A program made the position numbers and the translations under genes. A stretch of DNA of 64,000 nt from contig JAKFVQ010000024.1 of assembly GCA_021732085.1 (NCBI GenBank), forward strand, positions 1-64,000, given 5' to 3'. The notes under the pieces were generated by a model. That model was not told the origin of the DNA. It was given only the letters and a program-made list of their open reading frames with translations, and made no database searches. This DNA is from Candidatus Obscuribacterales bacterium (GTDB lineage: Bacteria > Cyanobacteriota > Vampirovibrionia > Obscuribacterales > Obscuribacteraceae). Position 1 is the stretch's first letter, and every line of letters starts with the position of its first letter. Of this stretch, positions 43,392 to 51,529 are shown piece after piece.

Positions 43392-45320
43392 TTGAAAGTT
43401 GGCGAAATCTTTGAGGAAAAGTATGAGCTCTTGGAGATGCTCGGTGCTGGCGGCGTGGGAACTGTTTTCCGCGCTCGACAAATAGAATTTGATCGAATTG
43501 TCGCGCTGAAGATACTTCACGAAGATAAGGCTGCCGATCAAGATTTTGCTACTCGGTTTGTGCGGGAAGCTCAAGCGCTCAGCAAACTGCACCATGTAAA
43601 CATCGTTTCTGTTTACCATCTCGGCGTGTCCGCTTCTGGACGCTCCTACATGGCGATGGAATGCGTAACCGGCAAAAGTATTCGTACATTATTGGATGAG
43701 TTTGTCAAACTACCGGTGGGGCAGTCCGTTGCGATTCTTGATCGCGTGGCAGCTGCACTTGCGACTGCGCATGAAGCTGGAATTGTTCACAGGGATTTGA
43801 AACCAGAGAATATAGTTTTAGCGGACCTTGCCAATCCGCAAGATGTAAAAGTCATAGACTTTGGATTGGCGCATTTCAATGAGCAGATGCATTCGCCAAC
43901 TAATAAGGATAGCAATCAGAGACTTACAACCACTGGATCTCTGATTGGAACGTCTTTCTATATGAGTCCGGAACAATGCCTAGGACAGAAGATTGATCAT
44001 CGATCGGATATTTATTCATTGACGGCTTGCTTCTTCGAGATGGTGAGTGGTCGCCGTCCCTTCGATGCTGATACCGCTGTAGGAATGCTGTATCAACACA
44101 TCAATACACCGGTGCCGAAAATCGGATTATCGAATTTGGATCAGTATCAGCCTGCGCTGAACGCATTTATATCCAAGGGGATGGCAAAATCGCCTGCTGA
44201 CCGCTTTCAGAATATGGCTGAATTTTCCGAAGCATTACGTTCAATCCTGAACGAGCAATCTTCAGCCAAACCGAGCAGGATCAAGCTACCGATCATACTG
44301 ACAGTTGCGCTGCTCTGTGCGGGGGTAGCAGTTGCTTCCGTCGCCGGGTACTTGGGCTCACAGGCAAAGAACGCAAAGAAGAAAGCAGTTTTTGATCCTA
44401 TCGGAAAAAAAAATGCGACCTTATTAGATCATCGCAAGCAAAGCCTTTCTCCGCTTAACCAGCTAATCGATCTTTCACGCGCCTATAGTCAGAGCATCGT
44501 TAGCACAGACCAGAAAAATGTTGTTGCTGAGCGTGAGCGAATCTTACAGGCACTCGAGTCGGGCGAGTCATCGTTCAATCGCCAAAAGGACACAAGCTTT
44601 ATTGCTTACATTTTGCGCTCACACGTGCTCCATGGGTTGAGCAGAAATGCTGAATCCATCGAATCAGCAACTAAAGCTTTGGACGCGTCAAAAGCTTCAA
44701 AAGGCGAACTGACTGTAGAAAGCGGCGAGGCGCTCAAGTGTTTGGGCAATTTATATCTGTGGACAGGTCAACTAGACAAAGCTGAATCATTTGCCAAACA
44801 ATCCATCGAAGTCATTCAGAAGTCTGACAACAACCCTGGTTCGGTGCCAACGATTGGAACATCCGAAGGTCACGGCGGCTGGCCTGTAAAAGCACTGCGA
44901 ATCGACCCATGGCGCACACTTGGAACCGTTGCCGAAGCCAGAAAACAATATGATCTGGCCGAGGCAAACTTCAAGAAAGCTGAGGACCTGGCCAAAGAAA
45001 TGGGAGTTACCATGATAGTCGCCGAGTCAACATTGTCACGCGCCCACATTCTCAAGAATAATCTTCATCGAGAAAAAGAAGCGCGAGCGATCATTCTAGA
45101 ATCTTCTAACTATGTTGAGGAGCAGCTGAAGGAAGCGCTTCTAAAACAAAAGCAGCTGCCGACGGCTATGATGCTGATGGGTGATTGGTGCAAAAACAAT
45201 GGTATGAATGATCTTGCCATCAAAATCTATCAGACTACTTTGAATTATGAGCGCAGTGCTTACGCGCCAGAGCTATTCGATGCAATTAAGTTGCGGCTCT
45301 CATCGGTAACCAAAAAGTAA
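43392..45320 (+). CDS. Membrane Ser/Thr protein kinase with TPR-like C-terminus
   Basis: 642 residues from a TTG at 43392: upstream ATG and GTG codons meet stops at once, and the protein begins just ahead of the kinase domain as in relatives. No strong ribosome site is visible. The kinase domain (about 10-285) is intact: GAGGVG (18-23), Lys40 in VALKIL, Asp135 in HRDLKPEN, DFG Asp157 and GTSFYMSPEQ. A membrane helix lies at about 298-322, followed by about 300 residues of helical TPR-type repeats. One of four such kinases in this window. It abuts the toxin gene of the convergent VapBC pair with no spacer. Confidence 0.92.
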   Translation: MKVGEIFEEKYELLEMLGAGGVGTVFRARQIEFDRIVALKILHEDKAADQDFATRFVREAQALSKLHHVNIVSVYHLGVSASGRSYMAMECVTGKSIRTLLDEFVKLPVGQSVAILDRVAAALATAHEAGIVHRDLKPENIVLADLANPQDVKVIDFGLAHFNEQMHSPTNKDSNQRLTTTGSLIGTSFYMSPEQCLGQKIDHRSDIYSLTACFFEMVSGRRPFDADTAVGMLYQHINTPVPKIGLSNLDQYQPALNAFISKGMAKSPADRFQNMAEFSEALRSILNEQSSAKPSRIKLPIILTVALLCAGVAVASVAGYLGSQAKNAKKKAVFDPIGKKNATLLDHRKQSLSPLNQLIDLSRAYSQSIVSTDQKNVVAERERILQALESGESSFNRQKDTSFIAYILRSHVLHGLSRNAESIESATKALDASKASKGELTVESGEALKCLGNLYLWTGQLDKAESFAKQSIEVIQKSDNNPGSVPTIGTSEGHGGWPVKALRIDPWRTLGTVAEARKQYDLAEANFKKAEDLAKEMGVTMIVAESTLSRAHILKNNLHREKEARAIILESSNYVEEQLKEALLKQKQLPTAMMLMGDWCKNNGMNDLAIKIYQTTLNYERSAYAPELFDAIKLRLSSVTKK

Positions 45321-45737
45321 TCACTTCCAGAACACAGCACATTCTTTTGAATCTGAAATTTCGCCATCGGCAGTGATCAGAGCTAAGTCCAGTCTTTGTG
45401 CCGTTGCTACAATTAGCGAATCAAAGGGATCGTTATTGAATCTCAAATTGTGTGCCAGGATTAAATCGTCTGGCAGTAGTTCTGTTATGGTGAGATTTTG
45501 AAAGTGAAAGTTCTCCGTGACTAGTTCCGCAAAGGGAACTGTTATCCGTAGCCGAGAAGTCTTTCTCATTAATTGTGAAATTTCCCAACATGTAGCTGCA
45601 GGCACCCAAATATGAGTGTTTGCTCCTTCCTGCGCCGCTTTGAACGCCGCAAGAACTCGTTTCGGAAGTCTATTTTCTTCGTTTCCCAAGTACCAGAGGA
45701 GCGGATGTGTATCTGTAACAAGGAATCGATTACTCAC
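45321..45737 (-). CDS. VapC-like PIN-domain toxin
   Basis: 138 residues. The PIN nuclease acidic residues are present: Asp9 (LVTDTHPLLWYL), Glu52 (TCWEISQL), Asp103 and Asp106 (NNDPFDSLIVATA) and Asp124 (ITADGEI). PIN toxins of the VapC type are site-specific RNases, neutralised by a cognate antitoxin. The start overlaps the antitoxin stop by four bases (ATGA), the classic coupling. The stop codon touches the stop of the Ser/Thr kinase from the opposite strand. Whether it is active cannot be told, but every acidic residue is present. Confidence 0.9.
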   Translation of the reverse strand: MSNRFLVTDTHPLLWYLGNEENRLPKRVLAAFKAAQEGANTHIWVPAATCWEISQLMRKTSRLRITVPFAELVTENFHFQNLTITELLPDDLILAHNLRFNNDPFDSLIVATAQRLDLALITADGEISDSKECAVFWK

Positions 45738-46036
45738 AACTGCTTCACTGATTTTTCTAGCGACTTCTCAAAATCAGCTCTGACTAATGCGGCGGCATCT
45801 GTGATAGCTTTTTCGTCTTCAATAATGACCAATCCTCTGGCCTCTCTTCTGGTTTGGGAAGACCTCTTTGCGCAAGATTTTAACCATTCATACTCTTTTT
45901 CACTAAGAATGATGGCTGTAACCTTGCCGTAGTCAGTGATCTCTATAGGACCAGAGCCCTTGCTCACCTTTTCTATTAAGGTTGCAAACTCTTCCCTCGC
46001 TTGGGATTTGCCTATTCGCTGAGATTTTGAAGACAT
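45734..46036 (-). CDS. Phd/YefM-type antitoxin of VapBC pair
   Basis: 100 residues from the ATG at 46036, chosen because GGAG is 8 bases upstream; an earlier ATG at 46081 adds 15 residues and lacks a site. The N-terminal part (IGKSQAREEFATLIEKVSKGSGPIEITDYGKVTAIILSEKEYEWL) has the length and pattern of Phd/YefM fold antitoxins, which bind DNA with the N-terminal domain and the toxin with the C-terminal helix. The C-terminal half is a highly charged helix. It is translationally coupled to the PIN toxin by a four-base overlap. Confidence 0.85.
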   Translation of the reverse strand: MSSKSQRIGKSQAREEFATLIEKVSKGSGPIEITDYGKVTAIILSEKEYEWLKSCAKRSSQTRREARGLVIIEDEKAITDAAALVRADFEKSLEKSVKQL

Positions 46037-46051
46037 GGGCGAAACTCCGTC

Positions 46052-46071
46052 TTGTACAACAAATTGTATAA
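46052..46071 (-). promoter_or_regulatory. Candidate antitoxin operator, TTGTA(C/T)AA repeated
   Basis: TTGTACAA at 46052-46059 and TTGTATAA at 46064-46071, centred 12 bp apart, just upstream of the antitoxin start; the first copy is a perfect palindrome. A possible -10 (TACAAT on the minus strand, complement of 46063-46068) overlaps. Antitoxins of this kind usually repress their own promoter. Confidence 0.45.
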
Positions 46072-46084
46072 TATTTTTCATGGC

Positions 46085-47212
46085 TTATGAACCAATGGCT
46101 GCCGTGATGCGCGCGATTGATTCCGCTGAAATTAGAGCGATTGGCTTAAATCGTCCGAACGGGGCTTGCATGGTTGTAGGTACAACGATGCCATCAAAGA
46201 ATAGCCGAACTGGATTATTCTTGGGCTCATATCCAAACATTGTGCCGAGGAAGCCATCCATCATGTATCCAGCGCAAATGCTGGCTCCGGAATACAGCAG
46301 TCCTTTCTTTAGTTGTGAGACAGCAAGCTCATCTACTCTTGTTGCAAGCTTTGCAGCTGCCTCTTTTGCCTGCGTGATTCGTTGTGCGGCTTGTGCTTTG
46401 TTCAGCATTGCCTCTCCATTCGAATTGGAAACAGCTGCATATTCCTCGAATAGGGGAAGCTCTGCTGCATCATGGAGAAAAGCCTTATTAGCACTTAAGA
46501 CTTCTTCTCCAGTGCCGAGCGCAGACTCCAAAAGCTCTTTGGTGGGAGTTTTTAAGAACTTTTGCAAAAACTCTAATTTCATTTCCGTAAGTGGAGAAAG
46601 GTTTCCAGTTTTTTGACTGCTATGAACTCGATCTAGAATCTTTTGAACTTTTTGTTCAAGTTCAAGAGTTTTGGGCCGGTTCACATCAATCTGAATAGTT
46701 GCCGCCCTGTATGCATTTGAATCAGTTTGTATTCCATTAATTAGCGTTTGGTATTCTTTTGCGTTCTTACTGTGCGTTGCCCACGTGCCAAGCAATGAGT
46801 CTGGAGCTAATGTCGCGGATCTTATTGCCGCTCTATCAAGGATAGCAGGAGTAGCTTGGAGCGCCGTGCCCAGCGTGAAATACGGCAATGAAGCAAAACC
46901 AGAAACGGTATCTTCCTTCCGCTCAGCACGATCAGTATAAATGCCAGCATCGTAGCTTACGCGGTGTATATGTCCATGCTCAGGCTTTTCTGTTGGCTTG
47001 GAAGTTTCGGAGATATTCTGTCGTTCACCTGCTGGAGCGGTGCGAGCAGAAGTCCTTCTATAACTGTTGCTGGAATTCCTCTTCTCCTCTTCTATTAAGT
47101 GTATAAAGTCTATCGACAGGGGATGCAGAAGCCGGTCCACGAAAGGATCTCTTCTTTCGTTATCGTGTGGGCCTCTAAGTCCATATGGTGACAATCTATC
47201 ATCGAATTCCAT
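46085..47212 (-). CDS. Protein of unknown function with C-terminal hydrophobic region
   Basis: 375 residues. No signal peptide is present. The first 110 residues are charged and low-order (ERRDPFVDRLLHPLS, then EEEKRNSSNSYRRTS). Next is a stretch of ordinary helical sequence with a coiled-coil-like part (about 175-300, for example LELEQKVQKILDRVHSSQ and QAAQRITQAKEAAAKLATRVDEL). The C-terminal 70 residues contain a hydrophobic section (LLYSGASICAGYMMDGFLGTMFGY) that could enter a membrane. No family is recognised. The gene ends three bases before the antitoxin's long-frame ATG, in a compact arrangement. Its N-terminus recalls other proteins of this lineage with no clear function; I make no assignment. 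Confidence 0.65.
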   Translation of the reverse strand: MEFDDRLSPYGLRGPHDNERRDPFVDRLLHPLSIDFIHLIEEEKRNSSNSYRRTSARTAPAGERQNISETSKPTEKPEHGHIHRVSYDAGIYTDRAERKEDTVSGFASLPYFTLGTALQATPAILDRAAIRSATLAPDSLLGTWATHSKNAKEYQTLINGIQTDSNAYRAATIQIDVNRPKTLELEQKVQKILDRVHSSQKTGNLSPLTEMKLEFLQKFLKTPTKELLESALGTGEEVLSANKAFLHDAAELPLFEEYAAVSNSNGEAMLNKAQAAQRITQAKEAAAKLATRVDELAVSQLKKGLLYSGASICAGYMMDGFLGTMFGYEPKNNPVRLFFDGIVVPTTMQAPFGRFKPIALISAESIARITAAIGS

Positions 47213-47444
47213 AAATCAGTTCTCCAATTGCGGGATGCTGCATTTATAGAATTTTTCTGTTGGCTAACGTTTGGCTTGTCGCTGGAAACTCTTATTGAGC
47301 AATCGTTCCGGGCTAAATGTCTAGCGGATTTGAAAAAGTTTTGAAACGGCATTGAAAATTAATTAGCTATCTCTGAGGATGAGTTCCAGGAGAACGGGAA
47401 TAATAAATGATGCTTATCATCATTGGAAAATCTAGCACTCAACC

Positions 47445-48239
47445 ATGGTCTGGTTTAAGAGCGCTATTAGCATTGCGATGTGCACGAGCATCTTTTTTCT
47501 CAAGGTGCCAGCTATCGGTGCCGAGACGAATACTAAAAAGCAAATTCTTTTGCCGAGCGAATGTTCGGAGCCTAATTTTTTCCCCGACAAAATCATAATG
47601 AGAGCGACGAAAAATCATGGATTTACATCCGTGGTAAGAACCCTCCAATTGAGCAACGGAAAGTTCAGAGCCAAAAGCTATCAGTCCACTGGACGCAAAG
47701 GGATGGACGTTATTGATTGTCCTCAAGAAATCGACATAGACAAGATCGAGGAGCTCGTCCGTCTGGCGCTTAATTCACGTGCTGATAGTAGCTTTGAGAT
47801 AATTACTAATGATGATAAAGGAGTGGTTCTACAGGAATCCGTTGATCAAATGTTTGGCCGAGGTTTTGTCATAAGTGAAAGGACTGCCACTCAGGGATAT
47901 CGAAAATTTCTCCTAATTCGACCGGAAATACAACAGCCCATGGGTAGTTATATTGAACTTTGGGATAAGGACAATTGCTTGATGCTGGTAGGATCGTTCT
48001 ACACAGTGCCTACTCCCATTCGCTTCCAGCACAGAGGTTGGGAGACTTACAGTTTGAGTTTGCGTCGATTCCTGTGCACATTTGAGAATGAGTGCATGAC
48101 CTTTGGCGAAACTCCCGTAGCTTTCGAAGATCGCTTCCCAGAGGATAAATGGCTGGAGCGCCTTTCCGAATTCTGGTCGTATTTACGTTTCCATCGAAAC
48201 CGAGCGCCAAAACCTAAGCATGCTAAGCAAAACTCATGA
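47445..48239 (+). CDS. Exported protein of unknown function
   Basis: 264 residues from the ATG at 47445. A signal peptide (about 1-26, FKSAISIAMCTSIFFLKVPAIGAE) is followed by a Cys-containing globular sequence with three or four Cys (SECSEP, DCPQ, DNC, CTFENEC), which may form disulfides. Parts such as ERTATQGYRKFLLIRPEIQ and IELWDKDNCLMLVG suggest a beta-rich fold. The C-terminal 20 residues are basic. No family is recognised. It overlaps the end of the convergent Ser/Thr kinase gene by six bases. A Pro-rich, basic C-terminus is unlike the rest of the protein. Confidence 0.75.
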   Translation: MVWFKSAISIAMCTSIFFLKVPAIGAETNTKKQILLPSECSEPNFFPDKIIMRATKNHGFTSVVRTLQLSNGKFRAKSYQSTGRKGMDVIDCPQEIDIDKIEELVRLALNSRADSSFEIITNDDKGVVLQESVDQMFGRGFVISERTATQGYRKFLLIRPEIQQPMGSYIELWDKDNCLMLVGSFYTVPTPIRFQHRGWETYSLSLRRFLCTFENECMTFGETPVAFEDRFPEDKWLERLSEFWSYLRFHRNRAPKPKHAKQNS

Positions 48240-50921
48240 ACTCAGCGCATTCAGCACGCTGTAAGTCTTGCTGAAGTCGTCCAACCCCTCGGGGGATTTA
48301 GCATTCTCTGTGAAGTATTCTTTTGCATTCTTTGTGTCGCCAACATACAGTGCACAAAGCGCGCCAACTATGGTTCGACAGCAAGACCGCATATTGTGAT
48401 GGTATAGGGTATCTACTTCTGGCGGCAATTCGCTTATTCGGTCTAAACAAAGCAATGCCAGATCGAGCCGACCTAGATCTAAGCTTCTTTCGGCTGTCCA
48501 CACTAAGTCATGAAGGTGAGTGCATTCTGCAATCATTGTCTTTACGGAAGTCTCGTCTTTCAGGTCTATCAGCAGTGGTATGAAGACGTATATGTCTGTA
48601 GGATTGTGCAAATTAGGAAGATGCTGTTTTAATAGTCCCTCTGCTTTTTTGCGATCTTTCCTGATCGTAAGTATCTGAAGTTCATTAGCCAGGCTGATTT
48701 CAACATAGGTTTTGTCTGACGCTTGTGCTTTCGAAAGACCATTTTTGGACAAAATTGTTAGAAAAATCGGTTCAGCCAAACTGTGCAAGTGAAGGTATTT
48801 GATTCTATCTGCATAGCAATAGTCCATCAGAAGTTTGGTATGAGAATTGCCTTTATCGTCAGCGAGCTTCCTGGAGTATGTTCGCGCAAGGCTAACGTAA
48901 TATGCATAAACAGCGGAACTGGAAGTATTCTTTGACCGGATTTGTGCACATCTTGCTTTCGTGGCGTCTGAATATCTCGGTGAAGCCAGCACATAATCGG
49001 CCAGTTCTCTTGCGCTCTGGAACTTACGATCCCCCTGTAGGCTAGCAAGAGTCACCTCTGCATTTGCATCAGTGATTACAGCCCCGCTTATTGATTTGAA
49101 GATCGCAGTGGGACCGTCCGGCAAATTCATACTAGTAAGCATTTCTTTCGCTTCTTTTAGTTCGCCAGCCACGCAGAGTATCTCAACACCTCGTTCTAGT
49201 ATTGGACCTTTTTTCTCCTGGGTTATTAAGGGCGTTTTTGCGGCGGAAAACTTTCGTATAAGCTCCACCGCTTGGCGTTGATCATTTGTTAACAGAGCAT
49301 ATTTTGCTAGTACTATTAGCAGATCTGCGTCGTTCTCAGTGTAGAACTCTATTTGCTTAATTGGCTTTAGCGAGAGCTTTAAGAAGCCTCCTAGTTCGTC
49401 TATAAGATCGTTTTCTAGCAAAACATTCGCAATCTTTACTGCTGAGTTTTCACTACCCGGTTTCTGATTAGCCATCTTCGTGATTGTTTTTTTGTCACCA
49501 AGCAAGATCGCCGCTTTGAGTAACGCAGGACTGTCACTGGTGGCATCACGTTGTAACTCTTTATACAAAGACTTAGCTTCCGTAAGTTCGCCTTGTTTGT
49601 ACGAAATTTCGACGGCTTTCGATTGGCAATTCAGTAAATTTGACCGGCCAAACCGTTCTTCCGTTTTACTTGAAGTCTTCGGTAGGTCATTTTTTTCCAG
49701 ATCCCAGAGAACTTCCTTGAATATAGCTAAGGCAGGCTTAGATAAATGGTGGTTGAAGAGTAAAGTCGCAAACTCGTGTTGAATATTCAGACGGGTTGCA
49801 CGAGGTATGCTTTTTGCACCTGGAGATTCAATGAATGAGTAAGCATCTTTCAGTACCTTTGCTTTTTCAGCTTCATCATCGGACTTCTTGAGCTTCGCAA
49901 CGATGGTTTGAAAATTCTCAAGCGACACACTTTTACTTGAGACCAGGCTTGTTTTCGCATTGTTGTTTTCAATCTTGCTAGTTTGCCCATTGTGATGATT
50001 GAATGCTGCAGCCAGTCCACCCAGAAGAATTACTCCTGCCGCCGCTGCAATTGTGGTTTTGTATACTTTCTCTGATTTGTTCTTTGCTGCACCGCTGCTC
50101 ATTCCGCTTTGAGCAGATTGCAGCGCATTCTTGAATTCGATGGCGGATTGATAACGGTCTTCCGGTGATTTGGCGAGTGCTTTCAAAAGTACTTTGTTCA
50201 AACCACCAAATTGTTGCGTTAGTTTTGGAGTAGTCGACAACTGTGATTGGGCAATGAGATATGCGCTCTCCCCTACAAATGGCGGCTCACCGCTGAGGCA
50301 TTGATACAAGACGCAGGCTAACGAATAAATGTCTGCGCGAGCATCTACTGCTTTGTTGAGGATTTGCTCAGGGCTCATGTAGGCTGGTGTACCTAGAATT
50401 TCTCCCGTCGCGGTCAATCCTTGATTGTCTTGGTGAATGATTTTGGCAATCCCAAAATCGGTGAGCTTGCTGGCTTTGCTTTTACTGAAAAGAATGTTGC
50501 TTGGTTTGACATCTCTGTGGATAACACCGCTCTCATGAGCATGAGAAAGTGCATCGCAGATTTCGATTCCTATTCTTTTGACTTCAGCAGGCTCAATCGG
50601 ACCCCCTTTGATTGCATGCTCGAGCGTCTGTCCATCGAGATGCTCCATGCAGATGTAAGGAAGATCGTTCCAGGTTCCAGTTTTCAAAATCTTGACGATG
50701 TGCTCATGATCGAGCTTTGCGATGGCAATTGCTTCACTTTGGAAACGCTTAACGGCGTCACTCTCAGAAGCCTTCAGATCATTGAGAACCTTGACGGCGA
50801 CCATTTGGTGCAGTGTCAAATGTTTTGCCAAATAGACCGCAGCCATTGATCCGGAACCGAGAACCTCGACTATCTCGAAAGTTCCGTCGATTAGTGTTCC
50901 CGTTGATAGCCTGGTTTCCAT
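48234..50921 (-). CDS. Membrane Ser/Thr protein kinase with long helical C-terminus
   Basis: 895 residues from the ATG at 50921 (METRLSTGTLIDGTFEIVEVLG). Upstream in-frame ATGs (50996 and 51044) reach towards the selenocysteine tRNA and lack a ribosome site; the chosen one has AGAGGAAC 9-12 bases upstream. The kinase domain (about 13-270) has the glycine loop GSGSMA, Lys44, Asp137 in HRDVKPSN, DFG Asp155 and GTPAYMSPEQ. A membrane helix lies at about 295-315. The remaining 575 residues are alpha-helical with many repeats of about 35 residues, TPR- or SEL1-like, longer than in the other three kinases. Six bases overlap a convergent exported-protein gene. Confidence 0.9.
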   Translation of the reverse strand: METRLSTGTLIDGTFEIVEVLGSGSMAAVYLAKHLTLHQMVAVKVLNDLKASESDAVKRFQSEAIAIAKLDHEHIVKILKTGTWNDLPYICMEHLDGQTLEHAIKGGPIEPAEVKRIGIEICDALSHAHESGVIHRDVKPSNILFSKSKASKLTDFGIAKIIHQDNQGLTATGEILGTPAYMSPEQILNKAVDARADIYSLACVLYQCLSGEPPFVGESAYLIAQSQLSTTPKLTQQFGGLNKVLLKALAKSPEDRYQSAIEFKNALQSAQSGMSSGAAKNKSEKVYKTTIAAAAGVILLGGLAAAFNHHNGQTSKIENNNAKTSLVSSKSVSLENFQTIVAKLKKSDDEAEKAKVLKDAYSFIESPGAKSIPRATRLNIQHEFATLLFNHHLSKPALAIFKEVLWDLEKNDLPKTSSKTEERFGRSNLLNCQSKAVEISYKQGELTEAKSLYKELQRDATSDSPALLKAAILLGDKKTITKMANQKPGSENSAVKIANVLLENDLIDELGGFLKLSLKPIKQIEFYTENDADLLIVLAKYALLTNDQRQAVELIRKFSAAKTPLITQEKKGPILERGVEILCVAGELKEAKEMLTSMNLPDGPTAIFKSISGAVITDANAEVTLASLQGDRKFQSARELADYVLASPRYSDATKARCAQIRSKNTSSSAVYAYYVSLARTYSRKLADDKGNSHTKLLMDYCYADRIKYLHLHSLAEPIFLTILSKNGLSKAQASDKTYVEISLANELQILTIRKDRKKAEGLLKQHLPNLHNPTDIYVFIPLLIDLKDETSVKTMIAECTHLHDLVWTAERSLDLGRLDLALLCLDRISELPPEVDTLYHHNMRSCCRTIVGALCALYVGDTKNAKEYFTENAKSPEGLDDFSKTYSVLNALSS

Positions 50922-51094
50922 TGCAGCTTTGTTCCTCTGGCTGCCTGAAAAGTAACTGAAAAAATACTTCGTCGCGTTGTCTGCTGCATCTGACATCCAG
51001 TAGGAGTCAACAACAAGCATGCTCTTGACTGATTCCAGGAGCACAAAGCTTGCAGATTGAATTGTCTCGCTGGCAAATTGCGGTTAGAAAAAAT

Positions 51095-51193
51095 TGGCGG
51101 GGATGCGTAGGAATCGAACCTACCCGGGGCGGCTTTTACCCGCCCCACAGCGATTTTGAAGACCGTGCGCCACACCAGCAACGAACCATCCCC
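51095..51193 (-). tRNA. selC: Selenocysteine tRNA (tRNA-Sec, anticodon UCA)
   Basis: 99 bases including an encoded CCA. The 5' end is GGGGATGG and the 3' acceptor strand is CATCCCC plus G and CCA. The anticodon loop reads CTTCAAA, giving UCA, which pairs with UGA. A 6-bp D-stem with wobble pairs, a T-arm (GTAGG-TTCGATT-CCTAC) and a long variable arm (stem GGGGCGG/CCGCCCC) are all present; a long D-stem and long variable arm are the hallmarks of tRNA-Sec, unlike a tRNA-Ser. The eighth acceptor pair is a G-G mismatch and one anticodon-stem pair is weak. The gene implies selenocysteine use, but selA, selB, selD and a selenoprotein are not in this window. Confidence 0.9.
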
Positions 51194-51529
51194 ACAAATA
51201 TTTTAGCGCGAGGAAATCGCCGACGTCTGACAGAGTCCAAAGTCGACGCTCCGAGACATTTGTTTCGTTTCGCGAAGACCAGCCACCCATGCGCAAGTCA
51301 ATACGTTAAGATGGTAAATCGATGTGAGCGAAGCTTAATGAATTTACGATCTAACAATAATGCGGATCGTCAGAAGGATTATTAAAAATTCATTGGCGCT
51401 TGGGGGGTATGAGGCGCTAATACCTGAAGATTTGATTATTGGCAATATATTGAAGTGATACGATAGTCCCTCATTCTTTAAATTAGAATGCGCTCCTTTG
51501 CTGGCATAAGCGATTTTTCGAGGTAGTCA
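51194..51529. other. Upstream region of rpoB
   Basis: 336 bases. AT-rich DNA close to the gene holds a possible TTGGCA (51439-51444) and TACGAT (51459-51464), but the 14-base spacing is too short to call a promoter. No ribosomal protein gene precedes rpoB, unlike in most bacteria, where rplJL is adjacent. Apart from this the sequence shows nothing recognisable. Confidence 0.5.

Noticed and set aside
50922-51044. N-terminal extension of the Ser/Thr kinase up to the ATG at 51044
   Set aside because: No ribosome site, an atypical sequence before the kinase domain, and little space before the tRNA; the ATG at 50921 fits better.
51050-51385. 111-residue plus-strand frame over the tRNA
   Set aside because: It runs antisense through the tRNA-Sec gene, which is better supported.
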